From Actinocatenispora comari (GTDB lineage Bacteria > Actinomycetota > Actinomycetes > Mycobacteriales > Micromonosporaceae), in NCBI RefSeq assembly GCF_017312725.1, contig NZ_BOPO01000150.1:124001-188000 (forward strand): a stretch of DNA of 64,000 nt. The letters run 5' to 3'. Positions 17,120-25,423 of this stretch are shown here, in pieces. Position numbers and translations under genes: made by a program. The first letter of the stretch is position 1. Every line of letters begins with the position of its first letter. The notes beneath the pieces are model-generated. The model was not told where the DNA came from. It worked only from the letters and a program-made list of their open reading frames with translations, and did not search any database.

Positions 17120-18400
17120 CTACCGCGGGCGGGTGCCGACGGCCGGGGCGGGGGTGGTCGGGTCGGTGCCGAACGGGTAGACGCGGCGCAGATCGGTGAG
17201 GGTCTCGATCAGGCCGTCGATGTGTTCGTCGGTGTGCCCGTTGTTCAGGATGAGCCGCAGCACCGCCTGGTTGCGCCGGGTCACCGGGTAGCTGAACGAC
17301 GGTACCTGGTAGCCGCGGGCGAAGCAGGCCCGGCGCAGCGCCATGGAGGTCCGCTCGTCGCCGACCTGGATCGAGGTGAAGAAGGTCGGCGTGTCGTTGA
17401 TCGGCAGACCGGCGTCGATCAGCTTCTTGCGGAAGTCGACCACCTTGCTCAGGTAGGTGTCCACGATCTCGGGCTCGTCGACGGTCAGCAACTTCATGAT
17501 GTAGCTGGTGGCTGCGGCGGCCGGGGGAAGCATGGCGGCGGTGAACGCGGCGGTGCCGGAGTGGGTCTCGAGCATCAGGATGTCGTCGTCGGAGCCGACG
17601 ATGGCGCCGCCTTCGAGGCCGACCGCCTTCTTCATCGACACCATGACGAACGTCGCGCGCTTCAGTCCGGTGTACTCGAAGGCGAACGGCCGGTGCGACG
17701 GGCCGTACACCAGCCAGCCGTTGGCGTCGTCGACGTAGCTCATCGCGCCGTGCCGTTCGCAGACGTCGATGAGCTGGTTCATCGGCGCGACCGAGCCGTC
17801 CACCGAGTACACGCTCTCGAACACGACGACGACGCGCTTGCCGGACAGGTCGCTCAGGACCCGGTCGAGGTCGGCGCAGTTGTTGTGCTTGAACGAGAAC
17901 AGCCGGTCGCCGTAGGTGAGGTGTTCCAGGCCCTTCCACAGGCTCCAGTGGCTGTCGCGATCGAGGACGAACACGACGTCGGTGTTGTCGATCTCGACGC
18001 CCTTGGTCACCGAGAGGCTGTGCGTCATCGCGTGGCAGAACCCGATGTTCGCGAGCAGTCCGCTGGCGAAGCTGACCGCGCGTTGCCGGCCGGCCAGCGC
18101 GGCGATCCCGCGTTCCATCTCCTGGTGGGCGTACGTGAGGCCCTGCCCGGCGGTGAACCGCGAGCCGCCGATGGCCAGGCCGTACCGCTGGGCGCCGGTG
18201 CAGAAGGCCTGCATCACGTCCGGGCGGTTGTGCAGGTTGAGGAAGTTGACCGCGGCGAAGTTCGTGATCTCCTGCCGGGACACGATCGTCGGCCCCACCG
18301 GCGAGTCCGCGATGCTCGGTTCGTCCAACCCGAGGGAGCGGACGCTCTGCGCGAACGACGAGAAGTCCCACTTGTTCTGGGTGAGCTGCGGCGAGGTCAT
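17120..18400 (-). CDS. Alpha-oxoamine synthase family PLP enzyme
   Basis: 426 aa from ATG 18400 (GGGAG 7 nt upstream). It aligns with 8-amino-7-oxononanoate synthase and serine palmitoyltransferase. The visible landmarks are the Gly-rich TAGQGLTYAHQEMERGI, the ring-stacking His in LDRDSHWSLWKG (His 151), the Asp in YVDDANGWLVYG, and the PLP lysine in VSMKKAVGLEGG (Lys 258). The usual DEAH segment reads DDAN, so it is not a standard BioF or ALA synthase. These enzymes decarboxylatively condense an amino acid with an acyl-thioester. It is divergent from the ACP/KS operon, so its acyl donor is probably the cluster's ACP-bound chain (inference). Confidence 0.88.
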   Translation of the reverse strand: MTSPQLTQNKWDFSSFAQSVRSLGLDEPSIADSPVGPTIVSRQEITNFAAVNFLNLHNRPDVMQAFCTGAQRYGLAIGGSRFTAGQGLTYAHQEMERGIAALAGRQRAVSFASGLLANIGFCHAMTHSLSVTKGVEIDNTDVVFVLDRDSHWSLWKGLEHLTYGDRLFSFKHNNCADLDRVLSDLSGKRVVVVFESVYSVDGSVAPMNQLIDVCERHGAMSYVDDANGWLVYGPSHRPFAFEYTGLKRATFVMVSMKKAVGLEGGAIVGSDDDILMLETHSGTAAFTAAMLPPAAAATSYIMKLLTVDEPEIVDTYLSKVVDFRKKLIDAGLPINDTPTFFTSIQVGDERTSMALRRACFARGYQVPSFSYPVTRRNQAVLRLILNNGHTDEHIDGLIETLTDLRRVYPFGTDPTTPAPAVGTRPR

Positions 18401-18676
18401 CAACTGCTCCCGGGGAATGTCGACAGCGGTACGCCCGTACCCGGCCGGACTGTACCGGCGCGAGGGGTAGCGGCCCGGATGCTGGCAGTAAGTGACCGCG
18501 GGTTCCGCACCTCGACGCCGGAGCGTGAGCGCCGGTCACCGTGCGGTCACCCGGCCGGCAGCATGTTGCCAGCACCGTTGTGGTCGGTGTCGTGGGCTGC
18601 CTACCGTCAGCCATCCCTCATCCGTTGGCGAGCGGGCGAACGCGCCGCCGCCAGGAGACCAGAGAGGTCGTTGGCC
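18401..18676. promoter_or_regulatory. Divergent promoter region of the polyketide cluster with CGGTCAC repeats
   Basis: 276 bp between the outward-facing oxoamine synthase and first ACP genes. CGGTCACC occurs twice as a direct repeat (18533-18540 and 18544-18551, period 11 bp, one helical turn), and the inverted copy GTGACCG lies at 18492-18498. This arrangement suggests a regulator site, perhaps for the cluster's LuxR-type protein. The ACP ribosome site GAGAGG is at 18662-18667. Confidence 0.45.
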
Positions 18677-18934
18677 GTGCCGACACTCACGATGGATGCC
18701 GAAACGCGTACCGCGATCAAGGACCTGGTCTGCGACATCCTGGAGATCGAACCCGACGAGGTCACCGAGACCAGCCTGTTCAAGGAGGACCACGGCGCGG
18801 ACTCGTTGCGCGCCATCGAGATCCTCGCCTCGCTGGAGAAGCGGTTCAAGGTCGTCATCGACCAGGCCGAGCTGTCCCGGATGGTCAACCTCGAGGGCAT
18901 CCACGCGGTACTGACCGAGGCCGCGAACGGGTGA
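18677..18934 (+). CDS. Acyl carrier protein 1 of the type II PKS
   Basis: 85 aa from GTG 18677 (GAGAGG 9 nt upstream); an internal ATG at 18692 would still give an intact domain. The 4'-phosphopantetheine site is DHGADSLRAIE, with the usual acidic helix II/III LEKRFKVVIDQAELSRM. It is the first gene of the forward operon, 53 bp before the first ketosynthase. A second, different ACP lies nine genes downstream, so the two may serve different partner pairs or a loading/extension split. Confidence 0.92.
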   Translation: MPTLTMDAETRTAIKDLVCDILEIEPDEVTETSLFKEDHGADSLRAIEILASLEKRFKVVIDQAELSRMVNLEGIHAVLTEAANG

Positions 18935-18987
18935 CCGGTCGTCCGACCTGCTGACCGGCCGACGAGCGACGAACCGAGGTGGCGACG

Positions 18988-20211
18988 ATGGCGACGACCA
19001 GGAACGCGGACCGTCGGGTCGTCGTCACCGGCCTGGGCGCGGTGTCGAGCGTCGGCATCGGCGCCCACCGGTTCGGCGCCAGCCTGCGGGCGGGCCGCAG
19101 CGGAGCCAGACCGATCTCCGCCTTCGACACCACCGGGTTCGCGCATTCGGTGGGCTGCGAGGTGACCGGTTTCGACCCGGCGGCGTGGCTGACCAGGTTC
19201 CGGGGCGGTAAACTCGGCCGGGCCACCGAGTTCGCCGCCGCCGGTGCCCGGATGGCGGTCGTCGACGCCGGCCTGCGCGACGAGGACACCCGGCGACGGT
19301 TCCTGGTCTCGGTCGGTACCACCGACGGCGAGTCCCGCGACCTGGACCGGCTCACCGAGCTGACGGTCGCCGGCGGCGGCACGTCCGGTACCGCGACGAT
19401 CGCCCGGCGGATACCGGCGAGCCGGTTGTCGACGGCGATCGCGCACGAGCTCGGGCTGGTCGACGCGGAGACCGTCACGCTGGCCACCGCCTGCGCCGCC
19501 GGCAACTACGCCATCGGCTACGGCTGCGACGCGATCCGCAGCGGCGAGGTCGACTTCGCGCTGTGCGGCGGAGCGGACGCGTTGTGCCGCAAGACGTTCG
19601 CCGGGTTCTACCGGCTGGGTACGATCGCGCCGGCGCGCTGCCAGCCGTTCGACGCCGAGCGGCAGGGCATCCTGACCGGTGAGGGTGCCGGGATCCTGCT
19701 GTTGGAGTCGCTGGCCTCCGCCCGCTCCCGCGGTGCCCGGATCTACGCGGAGGTCCTCGGGTACGGGCTCAACTGCGACGCCGACCACCAGGTCGCGCCC
19801 AACCTGGACAGCGTGGCGCGGTGCATGCGGCTGGCGCTGGCCGACGCCGGCATCGAACCGGCCGAGGTGGACTTCATCTCGGCGCACGGCACCGGTACCC
19901 GGGCCAACGACGTCACCGAGAGCCGGGCCATCCACCAGGTGTTCGGCGAGGCGCCGCCCCGGACCGTGTCGATCAAGTCGATGATCGGGCACACCATGGG
20001 CGCTGCGTCCGCGCTGGCCGCCGTCGGCTGCTCGCTCGCCATCGCGGACGGCTTCATCCCGCCCACCATCAACCATGTGCGTACCGACCCGGAGTGCGAC
20101 CTCGACTGCGTACCGAACGAGGCGATCGACGCGGAGCTGCGGGTGGTGCAGAACAACGGGCTGGCGTTCGGCGGCAACAACGCCGTGGTCGTGTTCGGGA
20201 GCGTCCGATGA
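18988..20211 (+). CDS. Beta-ketoacyl-ACP synthase 1 (active KS-alpha type)
   Basis: 407 aa from ATG 18988 (GAGG 8 nt upstream). FabF-like thiolase fold with a complete Cys-His-His set: Cys 169 in LATACAAGNYAI, His 300 in SAHGTGTRAND, and Lys 330/His 335 in SIKSMIGHTMGAA. The C-terminus ends with NNGLAFGGNNAVVVFG. It extends ACP-bound chains by decarboxylative condensation with malonyl-ACP. The next gene, another KS, starts within its stop codon (ATGA), implying co-translation and possibly a KS-KS pair. Confidence 0.93.
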   Translation: MATTRNADRRVVVTGLGAVSSVGIGAHRFGASLRAGRSGARPISAFDTTGFAHSVGCEVTGFDPAAWLTRFRGGKLGRATEFAAAGARMAVVDAGLRDEDTRRRFLVSVGTTDGESRDLDRLTELTVAGGGTSGTATIARRIPASRLSTAIAHELGLVDAETVTLATACAAGNYAIGYGCDAIRSGEVDFALCGGADALCRKTFAGFYRLGTIAPARCQPFDAERQGILTGEGAGILLLESLASARSRGARIYAEVLGYGLNCDADHQVAPNLDSVARCMRLALADAGIEPAEVDFISAHGTGTRANDVTESRAIHQVFGEAPPRTVSIKSMIGHTMGAASALAAVGCSLAIADGFIPPTINHVRTDPECDLDCVPNEAIDAELRVVQNNGLAFGGNNAVVVFGSVR

Positions 20212-21347
20212 GCGCCCGGATCGCCGGTATGGGCGCGGTGTGCAGCGTCGGTGGCACCGTCGCGGAGACCTTCGACGCGCTGTGCGCCGGCCGCAGCGGG
20301 CTGCGTCCGCTCGTCGGCTTCGACCCGAGCCGGTACCGGGCGCGCTCGGCCTACGAGGTCGCCGACCGCGCCCCGGGTACCGATCTGCCCTACCGTGCCA
20401 CCCACCTGCTGGAGACGGCGATCGCGGAAGCGGTACGCCAGGCGGGCATCGGCGACGACCTCGCCGCGGTGCCGGTCCTGGTCGGTACCGGGCTGCGCGA
20501 GCTCCGGTCGGTCGAACTGTGGTGGCGGGACGGCCTCGGGGTCGATGCCACCCGGCTGCACTTCGGTACCGCGCTGCGGGAACGGTTCGGCGCGACCGAC
20601 GTGCACACGGTCGCCAACGCCTGCTCGGCGTCGCTGCACACGCTCGCGTTGGGCGCCGACCTGATCGACGCGGACGAGGCGGACACCGTCGTCGTGGCCG
20701 GCGTCGACGTGCTGACCGAGAGCATGTTCGGGTTGCTGGACCGGTTCAACCAGGAGCCACCGGACCGGGTGCGGCCGTTCGACCGCAACCGCCGCGGCGT
20801 ACTGATGGGTGACGGCGCCGCCGCGGTCGTGCTGCGCCGCGATCGGGACGGCGACGAACCGGCGCCACTCGTCCGGCTGCGGGCGGTCGGGCTCAACTGC
20901 GACGCCACCCACGTCACCGCACCGGATCCGCGCGGAATCGCCGCCGCCATCACGCAGGCGCACCGGGCCGCCGGTCTCAAGGCCGCCGACGTCGACCTGG
21001 TTCTGTTGCACGGCACCGGTACCGTGCTCAACGACGACGCGGAGTCCGCCGCCATGACGGCCGCCTTCGGGGAGCACGTCGGCTCCCCGGTGATGACCGC
21101 GATCAAGTCGATGACCGGGCACACCTCCGGCGCGTCCGGACTGCTCGGCGTCGTGGTGGCGACCGAGTCGCTGCGCTCCGGTCTGGTTCCGCCGACACCG
21201 GGGCTGGACGACCCGGCGGAGCCGGCACTGTCGTTCCGGTTCGCGGGCGGCGCGGCGCAACGCCCGGTCGCGATGTCGGTGGCTCAGGTCAACGCGTTCG
21301 GGTTCGGCGGGGTCAACGCCGTCGCGATCCTGGAGCGGCGGCCATGA
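20208..21347 (+). CDS. Beta-ketoacyl-ACP synthase 2
   Basis: 379 aa, 4-nt overlap with KS1. It also keeps the triad: Cys 139 in VANACSASLHTLA, His 268 in LLHGTGTVLND, and Lys 300/His 305 in AIKSMTGHTSGAS. It is therefore not the usual inactive chain-length factor that follows KS-alpha in type II clusters. The Cys neighbourhood (CSAS instead of CAAG) and overall divergence from KS1 argue for a different role, such as initiation or a second elongation stage. It is co-translated with the next, cysteine-free homologue. Confidence 0.92.
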   Translation: MSARIAGMGAVCSVGGTVAETFDALCAGRSGLRPLVGFDPSRYRARSAYEVADRAPGTDLPYRATHLLETAIAEAVRQAGIGDDLAAVPVLVGTGLRELRSVELWWRDGLGVDATRLHFGTALRERFGATDVHTVANACSASLHTLALGADLIDADEADTVVVAGVDVLTESMFGLLDRFNQEPPDRVRPFDRNRRGVLMGDGAAAVVLRRDRDGDEPAPLVRLRAVGLNCDATHVTAPDPRGIAAAITQAHRAAGLKAADVDLVLLHGTGTVLNDDAESAAMTAAFGEHVGSPVMTAIKSMTGHTSGASGLLGVVVATESLRSGLVPPTPGLDDPAEPALSFRFAGGAAQRPVAMSVAQVNAFGFGGVNAVAILERRP

Positions 21348-22321
21348 GCGCCGCGCCGCAGACCCGGCCCGGCATGGCGATCACCGGCGTCGGCCTGGCC
21401 GTACCCGGGGTCGACGATCCGGCCGACCTGCGCACCGGTGGCTGGCAACCGACCGCGCCTGCGGTGGATCCGGCGGCCCGGCTCGGCCGGCGCGGCCTGC
21501 GGTACAAGGACCGCGCGACCCAGTTGGCCCTGTGCGCCGCGCGAGACGCCCTGGCCGACGCGCTGGTACTCACCGAGGACGGGCCGACGGTGGACCCGGA
21601 GTCGGTCGCGGTCGTGGTGTCGTCCAACCTCGGCAACCTGGACACGGTCTGCCGGGTCGCCGACACCATCGGTGCCGAGGGCGTCTCCGGAACCAGCCCG
21701 ATGGATCTGCCCAACGCCTCCAGCAACGTCATCGCCTCGTCGGTGGCGATCCGCTTCGGCCTGCGCGGGCCGAACCTGACCGTCTGCAACGGGGCGCCGT
21801 CCGGCCTGGACGCGGTGCGCTGGGCCACCCGCCTGATCGCCGCCGGTCGCGCCGAGCTCGCCGTGGTCGTCGGCGTCGAGACCGACAACGAGGTGGTACG
21901 CCGCCTGCTCGGGCCGGGGCCGCACTTCGATGGTGCCGCTGCCGTGGTGGTCGAAGCGGCCGGGCCGGCCGCCGCGCGCGGGATCGCGGCGCGCGCCGAA
22001 CTCGGCCGGTACGTCCGTGCCGCCGACCTGGCCGGGTGCCTGCGCGAGCTGGGGCCGGAGCCGCCCGAGACCAGCTGGTGCCTGCCGGACGGGCTGGCCG
22101 ACGAGCCGCTCACCGGTGCGGTGACGCGGATCCCCGACAGCGCGGCCGCCACCGGCGTACTCCAGTGCGTCGTGGCGGCCGTCCGGGCCGACGCCGGTAC
22201 CGTGCGTGCCGTCGCGGGATCGCGGCACGGCGCCGGCACCGCGGTACTCGAACTGCGACCCGCCGGAGCGGTGCCGGCCCGCACCGCTCCGGCGGGGCAC
22301 ACCGTGGCGGCGGCCGGATGA
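21344..22321 (+). CDS. KS-like protein without active Cys (CLF-like 1)
   Basis: 325 aa, clearly shorter than a full KS. The thiolase-fold N-half is recognisable (MAITGVGLAVPG, RFGLRGPNLTVCNGAPSGLD). The nucleophile position is Ala 151 (GAPSG in place of the ACxxG motif), and no HGTGT or GHTxGA motif follows. It is thus a non-catalytic partner, as in chain-length factors. The 4-nt overlap with KS2 makes KS2/CLF1 a plausible heterodimer. It ends with a Pro/Ala-rich tail that overlaps the hydrolase start. Confidence 0.85.
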   Translation: MSAAPQTRPGMAITGVGLAVPGVDDPADLRTGGWQPTAPAVDPAARLGRRGLRYKDRATQLALCAARDALADALVLTEDGPTVDPESVAVVVSSNLGNLDTVCRVADTIGAEGVSGTSPMDLPNASSNVIASSVAIRFGLRGPNLTVCNGAPSGLDAVRWATRLIAAGRAELAVVVGVETDNEVVRRLLGPGPHFDGAAAVVVEAAGPAAARGIAARAELGRYVRAADLAGCLRELGPEPPETSWCLPDGLADEPLTGAVTRIPDSAAATGVLQCVVAAVRADAGTVRAVAGSRHGAGTAVLELRPAGAVPARTAPAGHTVAAAG

Positions 22322-23190
22322 CCTCGCCCGTCACCAGGCCGGCGCCACCGGCCGCCGACGACGCGCCGGTACGCGTGGTGTGCCGGCGCGGCGCGACCGA
22401 CCGGTCCGGGCGACCGATCCTGCTGCTGCACGGCCTCGCCGACAGCGACGCGGTCTGGGAGCCGCTGCTGCCCGAGTTCGGCCCGGACGAGCAGGTGTGG
22501 ACGGCACGGCTGCCCTGGCGCGGCGAGGGGGTCGCGGACTGGAGCCACCGCCGGGACCTCACCGGCTGGATCGCCGACGCGCTCGACGCCGTACCGGGGG
22601 ACGGCTGCGTCGTCGTCGCGCACTCGCTGTCCGCGATCGTGCTGCTGGACCTGATCGGGCAGCGGCTGGCCGCGGGCGCCGACCCGTTCACCCGGTACCG
22701 GATCGGCGGGCTGGTGCTGGTGGCGCCGTTCTTCCGGCCCCGGCCGGCGGACTTCGACTGGTCGGTGCTCTCGTACTACCTGGACAACTTCCACCAGATC
22801 CTCGCCGAGGGCATCCGCGTCCGGGCCGGCCACCGCACCACCGCCGAGACGCGGGCCGACATGGCCCGCTACCTGCGCGACCGGATCGGGCCGTACGCCT
22901 GGGTCCGGTTCTTCGAGACGTTCCTGCGGATGCCGCTGCTGCCGCTCGACCGGTGCACGGTGCCGTGCCTGGTCGTCGGCGGCGGCCGGGACTTCGCGGC
23001 GCCGCCGGACGGCTGCGCCGCGCTCGCCGCGGGGCTTCCCGCCGGCACGCTGCACCTGATCGACGGCTGCGGCCACTTTCCGATGTTGGAGGCTCCGGAC
23101 CGGCTGGCGACCCAGATCGGGTTGCTGTGCGCATCGGCCCGGGGCGGCGACCCGACCACCTCACCTCACCGACTGGAGCACGGCCGATGA
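22318..23190 (+). CDS. Alpha/beta hydrolase (possible type II thioesterase or chain-release enzyme)
   Basis: 290 aa. Oxyanion region LLLHGLADSDAVWE, nucleophile elbow VAHSLSAIVLL, acid GGGRDFAAPP and His GCGHFPMLEAP make a complete catalytic triad. It resembles soluble esterases and proofreading thioesterases. Lying between CLF1 and the hotdog gene with 4-nt overlaps on both sides, it is an integral member of the operon. Removing stalled acyl chains or hydrolysing the product are both possible; sequence alone does not decide. Confidence 0.87.
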   Translation: MTSPVTRPAPPAADDAPVRVVCRRGATDRSGRPILLLHGLADSDAVWEPLLPEFGPDEQVWTARLPWRGEGVADWSHRRDLTGWIADALDAVPGDGCVVVAHSLSAIVLLDLIGQRLAAGADPFTRYRIGGLVLVAPFFRPRPADFDWSVLSYYLDNFHQILAEGIRVRAGHRTTAETRADMARYLRDRIGPYAWVRFFETFLRMPLLPLDRCTVPCLVVGGGRDFAAPPDGCAALAAGLPAGTLHLIDGCGHFPMLEAPDRLATQIGLLCASARGGDPTTSPHRLEHGR

Positions 23191-24194
23191 CCTCGAGCCC
23201 GACCGACATCGCCGGCAAGGCGGTCCGCGAGACCGACAGCACGGTGCTGCTGACGCCCCGCTACGAGGGCACGAACATCTGTACCTGGATCGGTTTCAAG
23301 CACGTCAACTACCTGGTGGAGGAGGCGGTGCTCGCGCACTTCCGCAGCGCCGGCGTCTCCGCCCGCGATCTCTACGAGGAGTACGGGGTCGGCCTGGACC
23401 TGGTCGAGCTGGACACCCGGGTGCTGACCGCGCTGCACGCCGACGACCCCGCCCGGGTCACGGTACGGCCGGTGGACGGCGACGGTGGTGGTGCGCTGCG
23501 GTTCCGGGTCGGCATCGAGGTCGAGCAGCGGGACGGCGCCACCATCAGGGCGGCGAGCTCCAAGGTGGCGGTACGGCTGCGCCGGGCGGACGACGCCACC
23601 GACGCGCCGCCGGTGCCGGGCGGTCTGGCCGGCCACGTGGCCGACAGCCTCGGTGCCGGCGAACCGGTCGACGTCGCGGTACCGCCGCCCGGCGGGACGC
23701 GGCTGGCCGACGGTCGCGGCGGCACCGACGACCCGGTTCTCGCGCCGCTGCTGGCGGACCGCAACGCGTTCGGCTGGAAGTGGCGGATCCCCTACTTCTA
23801 CTGCCACTTCAGCGAGCGGCTGCAGCTGTCCGGGTACCTGCGGCAGCTGGAGGAGGTCGTCGACCTGTTCCTGGCCGACCGCGGCATCTCGATCCGGGAC
23901 ATGCTCACCGACCGGCAGTGGATCCCGGTGGTACCGCACTCGGCGATCAGGATCCTCGGCGAGGCACTGATGGAGGAGGACCTCTACACCGTCTACACGG
24001 TCGACGAGGTGTTCAAGGACTTCACCTACCGCTCCACGATGGACTGCTACGTGCTGCGGGACGGTGCGTTGCGCCGGATGGCCACCGGCACCATCACCCA
24101 CGGGTACGCCCGGATCCGGAACCGCCGGGACTGGAGCCTGGTCGACTTCGACGACCGGGTCCACCGCGCGCTGGCCGGACCCGGGTCTCGCTGA
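23187..24194 (+). CDS. Double-hotdog thioesterase-like protein
   Basis: 335 aa with two hotdog-fold halves. The first, at about residues 20-150, includes TWIGFKHVNYLVEEAVLAHF, then VGLDLVELDTRVLTALHADD and ALRFRVGIEVEQRDG. The second, at about residues 200-325, includes FYCHFSERLQLSGYLRQLEE, then VPHSAIRILGEALMEEDL and MDCYVLRDGALRRMATGTIT. The halves resemble 4HBT/FAT-type acyl-thioesterases, but I could not identify a catalytic residue with certainty. It might release or edit the ACP-bound chain. It overlaps the hydrolase by 4 nt and is followed by a 47-bp gap, the first break in the operon. Confidence 0.75.
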   Translation: MTSSPTDIAGKAVRETDSTVLLTPRYEGTNICTWIGFKHVNYLVEEAVLAHFRSAGVSARDLYEEYGVGLDLVELDTRVLTALHADDPARVTVRPVDGDGGGALRFRVGIEVEQRDGATIRAASSKVAVRLRRADDATDAPPVPGGLAGHVADSLGAGEPVDVAVPPPGGTRLADGRGGTDDPVLAPLLADRNAFGWKWRIPYFYCHFSERLQLSGYLRQLEEVVDLFLADRGISIRDMLTDRQWIPVVPHSAIRILGEALMEEDLYTVYTVDEVFKDFTYRSTMDCYVLRDGALRRMATGTITHGYARIRNRRDWSLVDFDDRVHRALAGPGSR

Positions 24195-24241
24195 GCGGAT
24201 CGTTGGTCGCCGACCGAAAACCCGGCGGTGAGGAGGATGCG

Positions 24242-25423
24242 ATGGTCGACGTGGTGATCACCGGCCTGGGTGCGGCGAGCCGACTGGGCATCGGTGTCGA
24301 CGCCCTCTCCCGGGGCATGGCCGAGGTGCGGTACGCGCCCCCGGAGCCGATCGCGGATCCGGGCGCGCGCGTGCCGGTACCGCTGTTCTACCGGCTCCCG
24401 GACGAGCAGCTGCCGCCCGGACCGGACGAGGCCCTCGGCCTCCCGGTCGGCCGGGCGAACCTGCTGGCGCTCGACAGCGCCCGGCAGGCGACCCGGTCGG
24501 CCCGCCTGGTACCGGACCCGGACACCCGCGTGTCGGTCCTGATCGGCAGCTCGGTCGCCGACGTGCACGTGGTCGAGCGGTGGCGTACCGACGGGTACCC
24601 GCAGCGGTCGCGGTGGGTGCCGGTGTTCTCGGCCGCGTCCGCGATCGCCGCCGACCTCGGCGCCGACGGTGGGGCGGTGAGCCTGAGCAACGCCTGCTCG
24701 GGCAGCGGGTACGCGCTGGCGATCGGCGCCGACATGATCGCCGCCGGCGAGACCGACGTGGTCGTCGCCGGGGGCATGGAGACGTACTCGCGGGTCGCGC
24801 TGGCCTGCTTCAACCGGCTGGGCGCGCTCGACCCGAACGGGATCCGGCCGTTCGATCGGCACCGCGCCGGCTCGATCCTCGCCGAGGGCGCCGGCTGCCT
24901 GGTACTGGAGTCGGCCGAGCACGCCCACCGGCGGGGCGCGCCGGTGCTGGCCCGGCTGCTCGGCTCCGGCTGGAGCTGCGACGGCCACCACGCCACCGCA
25001 CCCGACCCGACCGGTACCCAGATCGCCCGGGCGATGCGCGCCGCCCTCGACGACGCCGGCGCGACGCCCGACGACATCGACTTCCTCGTCCCGCACGGCA
25101 CCGGCACCGAACGCAACGACGCGACCGAGAGCGTCGCCATGGCCACCGTGTTCGGTGACCGGCTGGCGAAGATCCCCCTGTACAGCCTGAAGGCGCTCAT
25201 CGGGCACACCGGCGGCGCGTCCGCGGCGCTGGCCGTGGCCGCGGCGGTGCTGTTCTGCCAGCAGGGCTGGCTGCCGCCCAACGTTCCGGTGGCCGAACCG
25301 GACCCGGACTGCCCGGTGTTGCTGCCGGCCGACCGCACCCCGCTGCCCGGCCGCACCGGCATGGTCAACGCGTACGCGTTCGGCGGCAACAACATGTCCC
25401 TGATCGTGGCGGGGGGCGAGTGA
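24242..25423 (+). CDS. Beta-ketoacyl-ACP synthase 3
   Basis: 393 aa from ATG 24242 (GGTGAGGAGG upstream). Third active ketosynthase: Cys 152 in LSNACSGSGYALA, His 285 in VPHGTGTERND, and Lys 317/His 322 in SLKALIGHTGGAS. The CSGSGYAL motif recalls the ketosynthases of aryl-polyene and ishigamide-type systems more than aromatic PKS. Two cysteine-free homologues follow immediately, giving KS3-CLF2-CLF3. Confidence 0.92.
   Translation: MVDVVITGLGAASRLGIGVDALSRGMAEVRYAPPEPIADPGARVPVPLFYRLPDEQLPPGPDEALGLPVGRANLLALDSARQATRSARLVPDPDTRVSVLIGSSVADVHVVERWRTDGYPQRSRWVPVFSAASAIAADLGADGGAVSLSNACSGSGYALAIGADMIAAGETDVVVAGGMETYSRVALACFNRLGALDPNGIRPFDRHRAGSILAEGAGCLVLESAEHAHRRGAPVLARLLGSGWSCDGHHATAPDPTGTQIARAMRAALDDAGATPDDIDFLVPHGTGTERNDATESVAMATVFGDRLAKIPLYSLKALIGHTGGASAALAVAAAVLFCQQGWLPPNVPVAEPDPDCPVLLPADRTPLPGRTGMVNAYAFGGNNMSLIVAGGE

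Noticed and set aside
17120-18400. Oxoamine synthase as a 5-aminolevulinate synthase making a C5N unit (asukamycin-type)
   Set aside because: The residues around the catalytic Asp (DDAN instead of the usual DEVH/DEAH) do not fit ALA synthase, and no amide synthetase or acyl-CoA ligase gene for C5N attachment is nearby.
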